A stretch of 36,204 bases of DNA from a bacterium (GCA_004298675.1 SCRI01000049.1:1-36204); one strand, 5' to 3'; shown: positions 1 to 9,607, counted from the first letter of the stretch. The notes: a model not told the origin generated them from the letters alone. Numbers and translations are program-made.

Positions 1-171
1 TCCGCGTATAACAACCCGGCGATCACCTATACGACGACGCCGTCGCCGATCTACGTCTCCCCCATCGGTGGAACGGTCGATCTCTACTATGACTTCCAGT
101 TGAAGCTTCCCAGCACGGCCTCACTCGGGCCGTATTTCGTCTATATCGTCTACACGGTGGTGCCCAACTGA
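1..171 (+). CDS. C-terminal end of an exported beta-rich protein (partial)
   Basis: The first 56 codons of the window form an open frame ending in TGA at 169-171, so the gene is cut by the window edge. The visible end is rich in Tyr, Val, Thr and Pro and closes with alternating hydrophobic residues (YFVYIVYTVVPN), as in the last strand of a beta sandwich. The next two proteins end in a similar pattern (AVYSLYY and VTFTWIAN), which suggests related modules. The stop codon overlaps the next start in an ATGA arrangement, so the two are translationally coupled. Function is not recognised. An adhesin or pilin-like surface subunit is an inference from composition and neighbours. Confidence 0.6.
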   Translation, partial: SAYNNPAITYTTTPSPIYVSPIGGTVDLYYDFQLKLPSTASLGPYFVYIVYTVVPN

Positions 172-884
172 TGAAGACAACGTGGCCGCGTACCGCGATG
201 CTGCTGCTGCTCGTCGCCGCGGGTGCCGTCGCCTTCGCGCAAGGGGACGCGCGTGCGTTTGGCATCACCGCCATGCGCGCGCAGAAATCCGTGTATGTGC
301 TGATCAACGTCACGCCGTCCCCGATCGTGTACCGCCCGCGCTCGACGCCGCACGGCCATGGCGGTCACTACGCGTTCGGGTTGGCCGCCGCGCGCGCAAG
401 CACGCGCGAGGCTGGCTGGGTCGCCGATACGGACCCCGTCCAGGTAGCGCAAGTCTCCGCTCAAGGTGCGGTGCCGGTCCAGGCCAACGTCACGCCCGAT
501 CCCACGTCCTCGCTGCTCCACACCAATACGGCGGCGATCTCGCTTTCGGGTACCGCCGGTACGACCATCAAGGCCGCGTGCGCCTTCACGGTGACCGTCG
601 GTACCACGGCTCCGAGTTGGACGCTCTACACGGGTCTGAGTGCGGACTTCGCGGGCACGACGTTCCCCGGGAGCGACCTGGCATACAACATGTACGTCAC
701 GACGCCGGCGAGTCCGGAGACGTACACAGCCTACGTCGTGTATCCCGACAACAACAACAATTGGGCCGTGGCAACGCCGGGGAACAGCCCAGCGACCTAT
801 TGCGTGGATTTGCAGCTGACCATCCCCGGGAGTGTGCCGGGTGGGTCGTACAGCTCGAATGCCGTGTACTCCCTTTACTATTAG
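171..884 (+). CDS. Exported beta-sandwich protein, function unknown
   Basis: This 237-residue protein opens with a clear Sec signal peptide: MKTTWPR, a Leu/Ala/Val core to about residue 21, and likely cleavage after AFAQ near residue 24. The mature part has a short linker and then, from about residue 115, a Thr/Ser/Gly-rich beta domain containing PSWTLY and closing on AVYSLYY. The 1302-residue neighbour has a comparable motif (GWQLY) and terminal strand, so I infer a shared C-terminal module. No cysteine-rich, sortase or enzyme motif is visible. The start overlaps the upstream stop by one base (ATGA). It is probably secreted or surface-attached. The fold resembles spore-coat-U or WxL-type modules in general pattern only, and no chaperone or usher gene is visible. 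Confidence 0.75.
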   Translation: MKTTWPRTAMLLLLVAAGAVAFAQGDARAFGITAMRAQKSVYVLINVTPSPIVYRPRSTPHGHGGHYAFGLAAARASTREAGWVADTDPVQVAQVSAQGAVPVQANVTPDPTSSLLHTNTAAISLSGTAGTTIKAACAFTVTVGTTAPSWTLYTGLSADFAGTTFPGSDLAYNMYVTTPASPETYTAYVVYPDNNNNWAVATPGNSPATYCVDLQLTIPGSVPGGSYSSNAVYSLYY

Positions 885-893
885 GCAGCGACG

Positions 894-3800
894 ATGCGAG
901 CGATGATTGAGATGGCAGCCACACTCCTGCGCGATCCCGAGAAGCGGGGCGCGTTGGCGTTGACGCTCGCCCTGATCGCGCTTGCCGCCGGCTCCTCCGC
1001 GAGTGCAGGTACTACCCCCGACGCCTCGCGCGGTCTCTCACGGCCGGCGATCGCACAACCGGCGCGGCTGTTGACCCCGCCACCGCTCGTCGTGCCCGCG
1101 CCCGGCGGCACGTCCTCGGCAGCCCGTCCGCTGCCACCATTGCCCCCTCCGCCGGTGGCGGGCGGCGCGGTGCGTCGCCCACGCTCGGCGAGCGGCGCTA
1201 CCTTCACGGTCGCGCCCGTCTCGGGCTGCAGCGGCAACGCGAGCAGCACCGTCTTTCCGGTTGGCTGTGTGCTGCAGGTTCAAGCCGTCAGCCTCCCCAC
1301 GACGGGAAACCATCAAGACTATATCGTGCCCGCGTGGAACGGCACACCGAGCACGATGGGCGGCTCCTACTCGGGGGCTACGGGCGGCGTCGACTACATC
1401 AGCATCGTGCACTACGGCACGTTCATCGTGGCCTCGCTAAATCTGACGACGAATCAGTGGGACGCCATCGTCTATCTCACGGCCGGCGTCTCCCTCTCGT
1501 TCGATACCTTCGGAGACTCATTCCTCAAGATTCCGCGGCATACGTTCACGGACGACGGCTCCACGCCGGTCTACATCAACGCAACTGGACTGACCACCTC
1601 GCACCATTACGTCGTCACTATCGAGAGCACGTCGGTCACTGGGCGTTGCGTCTTTATCGGGCCGACGCCGTCATCGCTTGGCACCAGCCTCTGTAATCCC
1701 AACACCTCGAACGTAACCGGCGCCAATCCAAACTCCTCGGGCAGCCTGACGGTCACGTGGACGCCGGCTGCGGGGCTCGGCTCCGGCACGTACTCGGTCT
1801 CGCTCTTCGACCAAGATCAGCAGCAGCCGGATTCGAACTACGGCGAGCGCATGGGGCAGCGGCAGATCGCCCTCGTAAGCCCGTCGAACAGCTCGCGCTG
1901 GAGCCTGGTGCCCACGGGAGGCAATCCATCGCCGAACCCGGCGCCGGCGGGAACGCCAAGCTCCGTCTTCGACTACGATGGCAGCTCCGATCAATCGGAT
2001 AAACAGATCACGGCAGCGGTGGGCAGTCTCGCAGCATCGCACGGATATATCGTCGCCGTTTCCGATCCCAATGGCGCGGTGCAGTATCATAGCACGATCA
2101 ATTCGAGCGGCGCCGGGACGCTCTCGTTCACGTGGCCGTTCTCAAACCAGCAGACGCCCTCGAACTATATCCAGAACGTGTATACGCTGAGTTTGCAGGA
2201 CGCGGCGACGAGCGGCGTTGTCACAACTGCGGCATTCCAGATTTTAGGATACAGCGCGGCGGTGCAGTTCACTTCGCCGCCGGGAACCGCGATCTCCATC
2301 GCCACCGGAAGCGTGACGAGCGGAATGCAGTTCACGAACAATGGCGCCTCCTCGTTTGGGACCAACAATGCCGATGCGCTGCAAGGTTTCGATCTCCTCA
2401 CGCCCGCAAAGGGCATGGTGCTCTCTCTCAACGGCAGCACGAGCTGTGGAACCAACTGCCAGACGCTTAACGTCGTCGACAGTCAGGGTCAGACCTGGGT
2501 CGCGACGAACGTCTGCCTTGGTGGGTGCGGGTCCGGCAACGCGCAGTACCAATTGACGCTGTTGCCGCAGACGCCAGGGCAGTCGCTGGCCGTCGGGCAG
2601 AGCATCGCGGTCTCAAGCATCACGTTCACGGATGCGCCCGGCGGGCATTGCACGACCAGCGGCTGCGCGCTGACCACAACCATCCTACCCGTCAACGGCT
2701 TGACGTGGTCGTCTTCAACCTCGACTACGGCGGCCAATCTCATCTATCTGACCAACGGAAGCGGCACCAGTTACGCCGGCACCGGGCATATCGCGCTGAT
2801 CGGCTACGACCAGTACGGTACGACAACCGCCGGGCCGGAGGGGCACTACTATACACCACGCTTCAAGCAGGCGGTATACGAAAGCGTTCCCTCGTTCCCG
2901 GCGCAGGCCCAAGACGTCTTCGCCTATACGGTGAGCAACACGTCGAGCGCCGGCTCGGGCTCTATCACAAAGCTGCAAGTGACGCTGCCCGCATCGTTCA
3001 ATAACACGAATGCACAAGTCGACGGCGGTTCGCCCGCCAACTGGAGCGTGATCACGTGTCCGACGAGCCAGCCGGCCAACGTCATGTGCTTTGCGGCAGG
3101 AGGTGGTAACACCGGTATCGCGCCCGGCACGAACCAGACGTTGTGGTTCGACGTGAACGCACCAACGAGCTCGTTCTCTTTCACCGACGTCTTGGGGCAA
3201 GCCATCACGCCGTCGAGTTTCACCATCACAGCCGACGGCACGTCCACCGTCTTCGTGGGATCGACCAATCCACAAACCGTCGATAGCACTGCGCTAGCCT
3301 CCTACTCGCTGCTCTCGAATCTGATGACTGGGCAGTTCTCGCCGAGTTCCGTCGGTACGGGCAGTCATGCGGTCAGCCTCACGCTGCAGAACACGTCGAC
3401 ATCGCAGGATCCGTTTCCCGACTATCTCGACGCCGTCGTCATTCAGTTGCCCACAGCCAATTCGCTGTCAAGCATCACCACGAGTACACCGGGCTGGATC
3501 TACGAGGGCACCACCAGTCCAGGCGGCGGCTATACCGACTACTGGTTCGGCGTCTGCTCGACTCAAGCGACCAGCGGCAACACACCGCCCAACGACGGCC
3601 TTCCGGCATGCACGACCGCGCAGGAGCAGAGCGCGTTGGTTCCCGGCGCGACCCTGACCGTATCGGCAACGATCAACGCCGGTACCTCTCCCGGGACCAT
3701 TCAGGCCGCGGCCTTCGCCCATGGGGCCAACGGTGGCGGCTGGTCGAACTATCAGTACGGCGGCGGAAGCGGAACGACGTTCTCGCTGACGGTCAGCTCG

Positions 3801-4802
3801 CTGACGGCGGCGGTTGGCTTCAACCAGCTCGGGACGTACGGAAGTCCCACTCTCGTGCCGGTCAACACGACGCCGGCGATCGGGGCCGACAGCGATTTGA
3901 CGTACGGCAATAGCTATGTTTACGCTATTCAGAATACCGGCAGCGTAAACGTCACGAGTGCCACCATCACCGTACCAGGCACCGACACGGCCGGGGGCAG
4001 CGGTGCGGATTCCAGCGGGCAGGCCTGGCAGATCACTTCGGTTCCGACGCTGAGCGGCAGCGGGTTCAGCGGCTGTTCCGTGACGAGCTACGCGAGCGCG
4101 ACTGCGCCTAGTACGAACGGCTCGATCGCGATCGGCGGTGCGTCGTGCGCGCTGACGCCGGGCAGCACGATGTACGTCAGCTTCAGCGCGAAGGCACCCT
4201 ATAAGGTCAACGATACCTACCAGTTCTCGACGCGCGTCACGGGCGGCGGGGCAGGCCCACTCGCGGCATCGGAACGTTGGTGGAGCGATAGCGACGTAAA
4301 TATGGTCCTCACTGGCAACGTCGTCGTAACGCTCGATCCCACGAATCCCGGACCCGGCGGCTCCACGCCGGCGGTGGGATGTACCGGCTGTACCTTCAAC
4401 ACCGGGACGAATACGATCGACTTCGGTACGGTGCCGAATAACACGACGACCAACTATACGGACGTCGTACGAGTCAGCGTGTACACGGATGCGGCAAGCC
4501 CTATCGGTTGGCAGTTGTATGCGGTGGCAAATGTCAACCCGGCGCGCGCTCCGAGTACGCCCACCAACGAAGGGCTGACGTGGATCGACTCCGCAACGTC
4601 CGGCGGCTTGAGCGGAATGACGTTGACGACGACTCCAAGCGTCATCCCGACGAGCGGGAACGGCGTACAGCTCATCGGCACCAGTGGCACGACGGCCCGT
4701 CGACTGCCCTTCGACGCGATCAACTCCTATCAGGTGAACGTAGGCACGGAGGTCTTGGCCCCCGCGAACGTGACAGTGACCTTCACCTGGATCGCAAACT
4801 AG
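894..4802 (+). CDS. Large exported surface protein (1302 aa)
   Basis: This very long secreted protein is built almost entirely of Ser, Thr, Gly, Asn and Val. Residues 1-17 are polar, residues 19-37 are a hydrophobic signal segment ending ASASAG, and residues 58-95 are Pro-rich like a linker. The rest reads as successive Ig-like or DUF11-like beta domains with scattered cysteines that could form disulphides. Near the end GWQLYAVANVN and a closing VTFTWIAN resemble the preceding two proteins. I see no LPXTG motif, no C-terminal membrane anchor, no autotransporter barrel and no enzyme signature. Start choice is uncertain: ATG codons at 894, 903 and 912 are all in frame and none has a strong Shine-Dalgarno. 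It follows the previous gene by 9 bp and probably forms one unit. Adhesin or cell-surface coat protein is inferred. Confidence 0.75.
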   Translation: MRAMIEMAATLLRDPEKRGALALTLALIALAAGSSASAGTTPDASRGLSRPAIAQPARLLTPPPLVVPAPGGTSSAARPLPPLPPPPVAGGAVRRPRSASGATFTVAPVSGCSGNASSTVFPVGCVLQVQAVSLPTTGNHQDYIVPAWNGTPSTMGGSYSGATGGVDYISIVHYGTFIVASLNLTTNQWDAIVYLTAGVSLSFDTFGDSFLKIPRHTFTDDGSTPVYINATGLTTSHHYVVTIESTSVTGRCVFIGPTPSSLGTSLCNPNTSNVTGANPNSSGSLTVTWTPAAGLGSGTYSVSLFDQDQQQPDSNYGERMGQRQIALVSPSNSSRWSLVPTGGNPSPNPAPAGTPSSVFDYDGSSDQSDKQITAAVGSLAASHGYIVAVSDPNGAVQYHSTINSSGAGTLSFTWPFSNQQTPSNYIQNVYTLSLQDAATSGVVTTAAFQILGYSAAVQFTSPPGTAISIATGSVTSGMQFTNNGASSFGTNNADALQGFDLLTPAKGMVLSLNGSTSCGTNCQTLNVVDSQGQTWVATNVCLGGCGSGNAQYQLTLLPQTPGQSLAVGQSIAVSSITFTDAPGGHCTTSGCALTTTILPVNGLTWSSSTSTTAANLIYLTNGSGTSYAGTGHIALIGYDQYGTTTAGPEGHYYTPRFKQAVYESVPSFPAQAQDVFAYTVSNTSSAGSGSITKLQVTLPASFNNTNAQVDGGSPANWSVITCPTSQPANVMCFAAGGGNTGIAPGTNQTLWFDVNAPTSSFSFTDVLGQAITPSSFTITADGTSTVFVGSTNPQTVDSTALASYSLLSNLMTGQFSPSSVGTGSHAVSLTLQNTSTSQDPFPDYLDAVVIQLPTANSLSSITTSTPGWIYEGTTSPGGGYTDYWFGVCSTQATSGNTPPNDGLPACTTAQEQSALVPGATLTVSATINAGTSPGTIQAAAFAHGANGGGWSNYQYGGGSGTTFSLTVSSLTAAVGFNQLGTYGSPTLVPVNTTPAIGADSDLTYGNSYVYAIQNTGSVNVTSATITVPGTDTAGGSGADSSGQAWQITSVPTLSGSGFSGCSVTSYASATAPSTNGSIAIGGASCALTPGSTMYVSFSAKAPYKVNDTYQFSTRVTGGGAGPLAASERWWSDSDVNMVLTGNVVVTLDPTNPGPGGSTPAVGCTGCTFNTGTNTIDFGTVPNNTTTNYTDVVRVSVYTDAASPIGWQLYAVANVNPARAPSTPTNEGLTWIDSATSGGLSGMTLTTTPSVIPTSGNGVQLIGTSGTTARRLPFDAINSYQVNVGTEVLAPANVTVTFTWIAN

Positions 4803-4806
4803 GGCT

Positions 4807-6678
4807 TTACTCTCCGCTCGCGGCTAACGCGGGCGGCTTCTTGCCGAAGTACTTCGCCAGAGCGTAGGCGGCTACAGGCGCTGCGATCGTCGCGCCGTAG
4901 CCGCCCGTGCGCTCCATGTAGACGGCGATCGCGATCTTGGGATGATCGACCGGTGCGAAAGCTTCGAACCACGTCGTGTTCGGGCCGTGACCGCCGTCGG
5001 TCTCCACCGTTCCAGTCTTGCCGCCGTACGGGAGCCCCGGAATCGTCAATCCGAACGCGGTACCGCCCGCGCCCGTCACCAGCGACATGCCTTTGCGCAC
5101 CACCGCGAACTCCTGTGGCGGCACCGTGATGCGGCGGATCGCCGCCGGCGCGATCACCTTGACCGTCTTACCCTGCCAGTTGCGAATCGAGGTGACGATG
5201 TGCGGCCGCCACAGCGTGCCGCCGTTAGCGATGGCGGCCACGGCGTTGGCCATCTGAATGGGCGTGGCTTCCATCGCGCCCTGACCGATCGCCAGGATGC
5301 AGGCGTCGGAAGGCTCCAGCGGCAGACCGTAGACTTTCATCATCCACGCGTTGGTGGGCCAGTTGCCCTCGTACTCGCCGGGGAGATCGATACCGCTCTT
5401 GGCGTCGAGACCGAACTGCAGCGCGTAGTCGCGCAGACGCGCATGGCCCAGCAGATCTCCGAGATGGTAGAAGTAGACGTCGTCGGAGGCGGCGATGGCC
5501 TGGTACATGTTGATCGAGCCCAGCGCCTCGTTCTCGAAACCATGGAACCTGGCGCCGTGGCAATAGTAACTGCCGCCGTCGTAGAAGTGCGCGTCGGCGG
5601 AGATCACGTGCTCGGCCAGTGCCGCGGCGGCGACCAGCGGCTTGAACGTGGAGCCCGTCGCTGTCGCCGCCGCGATCGCGCGATCGTAGAGCGGGCGGCG
5701 TGGATCGGTGACGTAGCGCGTGTAGTTCCGTTGACTGATACCGTCGGAGAAGTCATTGGGATTGTAGTTGGGCATCGAGACCAGTGCAAGCACCCCGCCC
5801 GTATTCGGATCGATCGCCACGGCCGCACCCGCCAAGCTCCTGCCGGTGAGTTTGCTCTGGCGCTGCAACTCACGACGCATGCCGGTCTCCAGGTACGTCT
5901 GCAAACGCCAGTCGAGCGAAGTCACGAGGCTGTCGCCGGGCTTGGGATCGGCGTAGCCGATGTTGCGCACGACGTTGCCCTGCGCATCCACCACCACGCG
6001 CTTGCCGCCCGGCGTGCCGCGCAGCCAGCGGTCGTAGATCGTCTCTAGGCCGTCCTTGCCGACGACGTCGTTGGGAGTGTAGCCGAAGTGCTTGAGGCTT
6101 TGATACTCCTCTTCGGTGATCTGGCCGACGTGGCCTAACAGATGCGATCCGGCCGAGCCGTACGGATAGTCGCGTACGGCCTGCACCTCCACATCGATGC
6201 CGGGAAGATCCTCACTGGCCTCGACCAGCCGTGCCACTTGCGCCGGATGCAGCGCGCGTGCCAGAATCACGGGGCCGTATGGCTCGTAGACTTGCAACTC
6301 CTCGAAGCTCTTGTAATTGATGCCGCGGTGGTGGAGCAGGCGCCGCCACAGTTCGCTGGACGGGTGCCCGATGAGCGCCGCCACCTTCGCGATCGTCCGC
6401 TCCGGTTTCGCAACCTCCGACGGGATGACCGCCAGCACGAACGAAGGGCGGCTGCGCGCGATCACGGCACCGCGCCGGTCGAGGATCAGACCGCGCGGCG
6501 CGGCAATCTCGATCTGACGGATCTGGTTGGCGCGCGCCGCGGCCTCGAATTGCGCGCCGTGCAGCAACTGCACGTCGACCAAGCGTGCCGCCAGTGCCGC
6601 CACGATCAGCGCCAGCGCCGCCACGAACGCCCACAGGCGCCGTCCGCTTAGCGGCTGCCGTTCCGATTCCGCAGCCAC
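4807..6678 (-). CDS. mrdA: Penicillin-binding protein 2 (peptidoglycan transpeptidase of the elongasome)
   Basis: Class B PBP that cross-links peptidoglycan during side-wall growth with RodA and MreBCD. A short cytoplasmic end is followed by one transmembrane helix at about residues 15-37, the PBP dimer domain, and the transpeptidase domain. With a GTG start at 6678 the protein has 623 residues. The active-site SxxK is S343-K346 (GSTFKP), the second motif is S398-D-D400, and the third is K554-T-G. SxD rather than SxN is common in PBP2. An upstream ATG at 6732 would overlap mreD by 85 bp and lacks an SD. The GTG at 6678 has GGAG 9 nt upstream (6688-6691) and overlaps mreD by 31 bp, so I prefer it. 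It is the last gene of the rpmA-to-mrdA operon. No rodA follows, because the next gene is convergent. Confidence 0.93.
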   Translation of the reverse strand: MAAESERQPLSGRRLWAFVAALALIVAALAARLVDVQLLHGAQFEAAARANQIRQIEIAAPRGLILDRRGAVIARSRPSFVLAVIPSEVAKPERTIAKVAALIGHPSSELWRRLLHHRGINYKSFEELQVYEPYGPVILARALHPAQVARLVEASEDLPGIDVEVQAVRDYPYGSAGSHLLGHVGQITEEEYQSLKHFGYTPNDVVGKDGLETIYDRWLRGTPGGKRVVVDAQGNVVRNIGYADPKPGDSLVTSLDWRLQTYLETGMRRELQRQSKLTGRSLAGAAVAIDPNTGGVLALVSMPNYNPNDFSDGISQRNYTRYVTDPRRPLYDRAIAAATATGSTFKPLVAAAALAEHVISADAHFYDGGSYYCHGARFHGFENEALGSINMYQAIAASDDVYFYHLGDLLGHARLRDYALQFGLDAKSGIDLPGEYEGNWPTNAWMMKVYGLPLEPSDACILAIGQGAMEATPIQMANAVAAIANGGTLWRPHIVTSIRNWQGKTVKVIAPAAIRRITVPPQEFAVVRKGMSLVTGAGGTAFGLTIPGLPYGGKTGTVETDGGHGPNTTWFEAFAPVDHPKIAIAVYMERTGGYGATIAAPVAAYALAKYFGKKPPALAASGE

Positions 6679-7157
6679 GTCGAGACGCTCCAGAGAATGG
6701 CGAACGCGATGATGCCTAACAGCGCGCTCCACAGCGAGCGGTGGAAGTGCAGCGTACCCAAGCCGTCGGGGTAGCCGCCCAGCGACATCGTGCTCCAGAA
6801 GACCGCACTGTTTAGCACGGTACCGGCGGCCACGATCCCGGCGATGGCGAAGACGGAATCAGGCAGCACGAAGCGTGAGCCTAGCCCACAGATGGCGCCG
6901 GTCACGCCCAGCGCCAACATGTGCGCCGCGCCGCTGCGCACGGCCAACGCGTCCTCAGCCAATCCGCACAGTATCCCGTAGATCATCCCGCGCGTTGGGC
7001 CCGCGGTCGCGGCGTACCACGCCACCAGCACGGCCACGAGGTCGAGCGCGCCGCCGCGCAGACGCAGATGGCTCAGCCACGTGCTTTCCAAGACGATGGC
7101 GACGGCGGCGGAGAGCGCCAGACTCTGCCACGGCGCGGGGCGCGAGACCTCGTTCAT
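6648..7157 (-). CDS. mreD: Rod shape-determining protein MreD
   Basis: Small integral membrane protein of 169 residues with about five hydrophobic helices, separated by short loops, and a basic C-terminus. MreD is part of the MreBCD complex that positions cell-wall synthesis. MreD sequences diverge widely, so the call rests on size, the membrane pattern and exact placement between mreC and mrdA. The ATG is 4 bp after the mreC stop, and the 3' end overlaps the likely mrdA start by 31 bp. Nothing unusual is visible. Confidence 0.88.
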   Translation of the reverse strand: MNEVSRPAPWQSLALSAAVAIVLESTWLSHLRLRGGALDLVAVLVAWYAATAGPTRGMIYGILCGLAEDALAVRSGAAHMLALGVTGAICGLGSRFVLPDSVFAIAGIVAAGTVLNSAVFWSTMSLGGYPDGLGTLHFHRSLWSALLGIIAFAILWSVSTWLRNRNGSR

Positions 7158-7161
7158 CGGC

Positions 7162-7995
7162 TCACTTTGTCGTCGAGCCGGGTCTAGGCAGCACCAGGAC
7201 GCGTGCGAGGCGGCCGAAATTCGCCGACGGCTCGATCTTCGCCACCTGGTAGAGGCTGGCGTCGCCGCGCACCACCGCGGTGATGTGTCCGATCAAGAGC
7301 CCTGCCGGGAAGACACGCCCCTGCCCGGTCACCACGCGCAGACCCGGTTTCAGCGCGGCGTCTTGCGAGATGTACGTCATCTGCACGCGCGTCTGCGAGC
7401 CGCGCACGATACCCCACCAGCGCCCCTGCTGCACGACGGCGGGGACACTGGAGGTGTAGTCGGTGATCAGCAGTACCTTGGCTGCAAAGGGACTCACCGA
7501 CTCCACGCGTCCCACCACGCCGCCGGCATCGACGACGCCGGCGTCGCGCACCACGCCCGCGCGTGAACCGCGATCGATGGTGACGATGTTCAGCGAGTCC
7601 GTGGGATCGAATCCGACGACGCTGGCGGGGATGGCTTGGCGCAGGTTCGTCTCGCGCGCCGCGAACGCCAGCGCTTCGGGTGCGAGGGAGGCTGCCTCAC
7701 GCAGCACGGCGTCTTGCGCGCGCAACGTGCGAACCTCTTCGCGCAAACCGGCGTTCTCGCGCGCCAGACGCGGAAGATTCACGACGCCCGCGCCTGCGCC
7801 GTGGGCTGCGGAGCCCACGGCGGTCAAGGCGTTCTCGACGGGGAGGGTCACGGTGGTGAGGAGTTCTGAGAGGAAACTCTCCTGGCTCTTGCGGGCGGCG
7901 TCGATCTGCAGCAGCGCCACCAACGCAAGCAGAATGACGACGCCGATTACGGCGAGTAGCTTTCCTTCACCCCGAGACGTATAGATCGGTACCAC
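7162..7995 (-). CDS. mreC: Rod shape-determining protein MreC
   Basis: Bitopic protein that links MreB filaments to the periplasmic wall-synthesis enzymes. It has a hydrophobic helix at about residues 14-32, a coiled-coil stretch (ARENAGLREEVRTLRAQ) and the double beta-barrel domain typical of MreC (SVVGFDP..., GVVGRV..., ITDYTSSVPAVV). The frame stays open to an ATG at 8106, but that start would overlap mreB by 160 bp and add an arginine-rich stretch that MreC proteins lack. The GTG at 7995 gives 277 residues, a usual length, with a 49-bp overlap with mreB. It lacks a convincing SD, so the start is uncertain and translation may be coupled to mreB. Confidence 0.9.
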   Translation of the reverse strand: MVPIYTSRGEGKLLAVIGVVILLALVALLQIDAARKSQESFLSELLTTVTLPVENALTAVGSAAHGAGAGVVNLPRLARENAGLREEVRTLRAQDAVLREAASLAPEALAFAARETNLRQAIPASVVGFDPTDSLNIVTIDRGSRAGVVRDAGVVDAGGVVGRVESVSPFAAKVLLITDYTSSVPAVVQQGRWWGIVRGSQTRVQMTYISQDAALKPGLRVVTGQGRVFPAGLLIGHITAVVRGDASLYQVAKIEPSANFGRLARVLVLPRPGSTTK

Positions 7996-9020
7996 CTCGT
8001 CAGTCGGTCGGCCTGCGGTGCCACGCGCTCGAGCAGGCTGGGAGTCGCCAGGATCTCGCCCGCGCCGCGCGCGACGCAGAGCAACGGTTCCCCAGCCACG
8101 GAGCACGGGACCCGCGTACGTTCGCCGAGGAATCCCGCCAACCCCGGCAGCAGCGCACCGCCGCCGGTGAGGATAATGCCGGTTTCGAGCAGGTCGGCCG
8201 CGAGGTCCGGCGGCGTGGCCTCGATCACGAAGCGCACGGAGCGCGCAATCGCCTCCAGCGACTCGAGCAGGGCCTCGCCTACCATCTCCTCGGGGATGGA
8301 GCGCCCCGCGGGTCCGGCCGCCACTTGATCCATGCCGCTCACCCGCAACGGCTCGCGGCCGAGCGCGCGGCCGGCGTAACCCAGTTGGATCTTCAGCCGC
8401 TCCGCCGTCAACGACCCGATGTGAAAATGGTCCGAGCGCAGGCGCGCCGTGATGGCGCGGTCCATGCTCTCCCCACCCACCTTGATCGAGTGCAGCACGA
8501 CCACGCCCGAGAGCGCAAGCATGCCGACCTCCGTCGTCCCGCCGCCGATATCCACCACCATGGAGGGGTGCGCCTGGGAGACTTCCAGCCCGGCGCCCAC
8601 GGCGGCGGCCACAGCCTGTGGCACGAAGACGGTCTTACGGGCGCCGGCCTGGGCCACCGCCTCCTCGACCGCCTTGCACTCGATGTCGGTGGCGCAGCCG
8701 GGGACCCCGATGATCACGCGGGGGTGCAGCGTGCCCTTGAGATTCAGGGCGCGCTCCAGCAGCGTGGTCACCAACGTGTGCGCGGCGCGGAAATCGGAGA
8801 TCGTGCCGGCGTGCAGCGGGTGCACGACCCGGATGCGATCGGGTACCTTGCCCTCCATCGCCCGCGCCGCGGCCCCCACCGCCACGACCCGGTTGCCGCG
8901 TCTGGCGTCGAAGGCAACCACCGACGGCTCCGAGAGCAGGACGCCACTCTGGCGTTCGTAGATGACCGTGTTGGCCGTGCCGAGATCGATGCCGACGTCG
9001 GGGAAAAGCGAATGAATCAC
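7947..9020 (-). CDS. mreB: Actin-like rod-shape protein MreB
   Basis: Bacterial actin homologue that forms membrane-bound filaments guiding lateral wall growth. The phosphate-1 motif DVGIDLGTANT is at the N-terminus, phosphate-2 is MVVDIGGGTTEVG in the middle, and the adenosine motif is GIILTGGGALLPG near the end. An ATG at 9047 is in frame but has no SD. The GTG at 9020 overlaps the maf stop in a GTGA arrangement and gives the short N-terminus (VIHSLFPDVGIDLGT) expected of MreB, so I chose it; the protein has 357 residues. Length is normal. One copy only is seen here, placed between maf and mreC as in many bacteria. Confidence 0.95.
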   Translation of the reverse strand: MIHSLFPDVGIDLGTANTVIYERQSGVLLSEPSVVAFDARRGNRVVAVGAAARAMEGKVPDRIRVVHPLHAGTISDFRAAHTLVTTLLERALNLKGTLHPRVIIGVPGCATDIECKAVEEAVAQAGARKTVFVPQAVAAAVGAGLEVSQAHPSMVVDIGGGTTEVGMLALSGVVVLHSIKVGGESMDRAITARLRSDHFHIGSLTAERLKIQLGYAGRALGREPLRVSGMDQVAAGPAGRSIPEEMVGEALLESLEAIARSVRFVIEATPPDLAADLLETGIILTGGGALLPGLAGFLGERTRVPCSVAGEPLLCVARGAGEILATPSLLERVAPQADRLTRWYRSIRLGVKESYSP

Positions 9021-9607
9021 AGCAATCGGTACCCCAAAGCCTCGCATTCGCGGGCCAGCGTCGCTAGCGGGAGCCCCATTACCGCGTAGAAGTCGCCGTC
9101 GATGCGGTCAACCAAGAGCGCCCCGCGCCCCTGGATGCCGTAGGCACCGGCTTTGTCCATCGGCTCACCCGTAGCGATGTAACTCTGAATTTGTTCCTCA
9201 CGCAATGTGACGAACGTCACGTCCGAACTGACGCAACCGCAGCGCTCACCGCGCGCGTCGTGCAGGCAGTATCCGGTGTGCACGCGGTGGGTCCGCCCCG
9301 AGAGCGTGCGCAGCATGACGGCCGCCTCGCCGCGGCTGGCCGGCTTGCCGAAGAGCCGCCCGTCCACGTCGACGACGGTGTCGGCGGCAACGATCAGCGG
9401 AGCATGCCCGTCGAGCGTGCCCGCGACGTTGCGCGCCTTTTCGCGCGCGTGATGGGTAGCCAACTCCCGTGGCTCCAACCCCGCGATCTCCCCTTCGCCG
9501 TAACTGCTCGGGCGTACCAGCACTTCCAGCCCCAACGAGCGCAGCAATTCGATACGCCGGGGGGAGCGGCTTGCCAATACGACCGTGGCGAGTCTCTCTA
9601 ACACCAT
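9017..9607 (-). CDS. maf: Maf-family nucleotide pyrophosphatase (septum formation inhibitor family)
   Basis: Maf/YhdE-type hydrolase, 196 residues, that removes pyrophosphate from dTTP, UTP or modified nucleotides; the family is linked to house-cleaning and division control. Visible signatures are LASRSPRRIELL at residues 11-22, AADTVV with the catalytic Asp, GKP, and GEPMDKAGAYGIQGRG near residue 150. The start ATG lies 9 bp after the lysA stop. An AGG abuts the ATG directly, so a start a few codons downstream is possible. Its last bases overlap the mreB start (GTGA). The maf-mreBCD neighbourhood is common in bacteria and supports the call. Confidence 0.93.
   Translation of the reverse strand: MVLERLATVVLASRSPRRIELLRSLGLEVLVRPSSYGEGEIAGLEPRELATHHAREKARNVAGTLDGHAPLIVAADTVVDVDGRLFGKPASRGEAAVMLRTLSGRTHRVHTGYCLHDARGERCGCVSSDVTFVTLREEQIQSYIATGEPMDKAGAYGIQGRGALLVDRIDGDFYAVMGLPLATLARECEALGYRLL

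Noticed and set aside
4942-6048. 368-codon plus-strand open frame opposite mrdA
   Set aside because: Composition is that of a shadow frame (Arg/His/Val-rich), and the opposite strand carries all PBP2 motifs.
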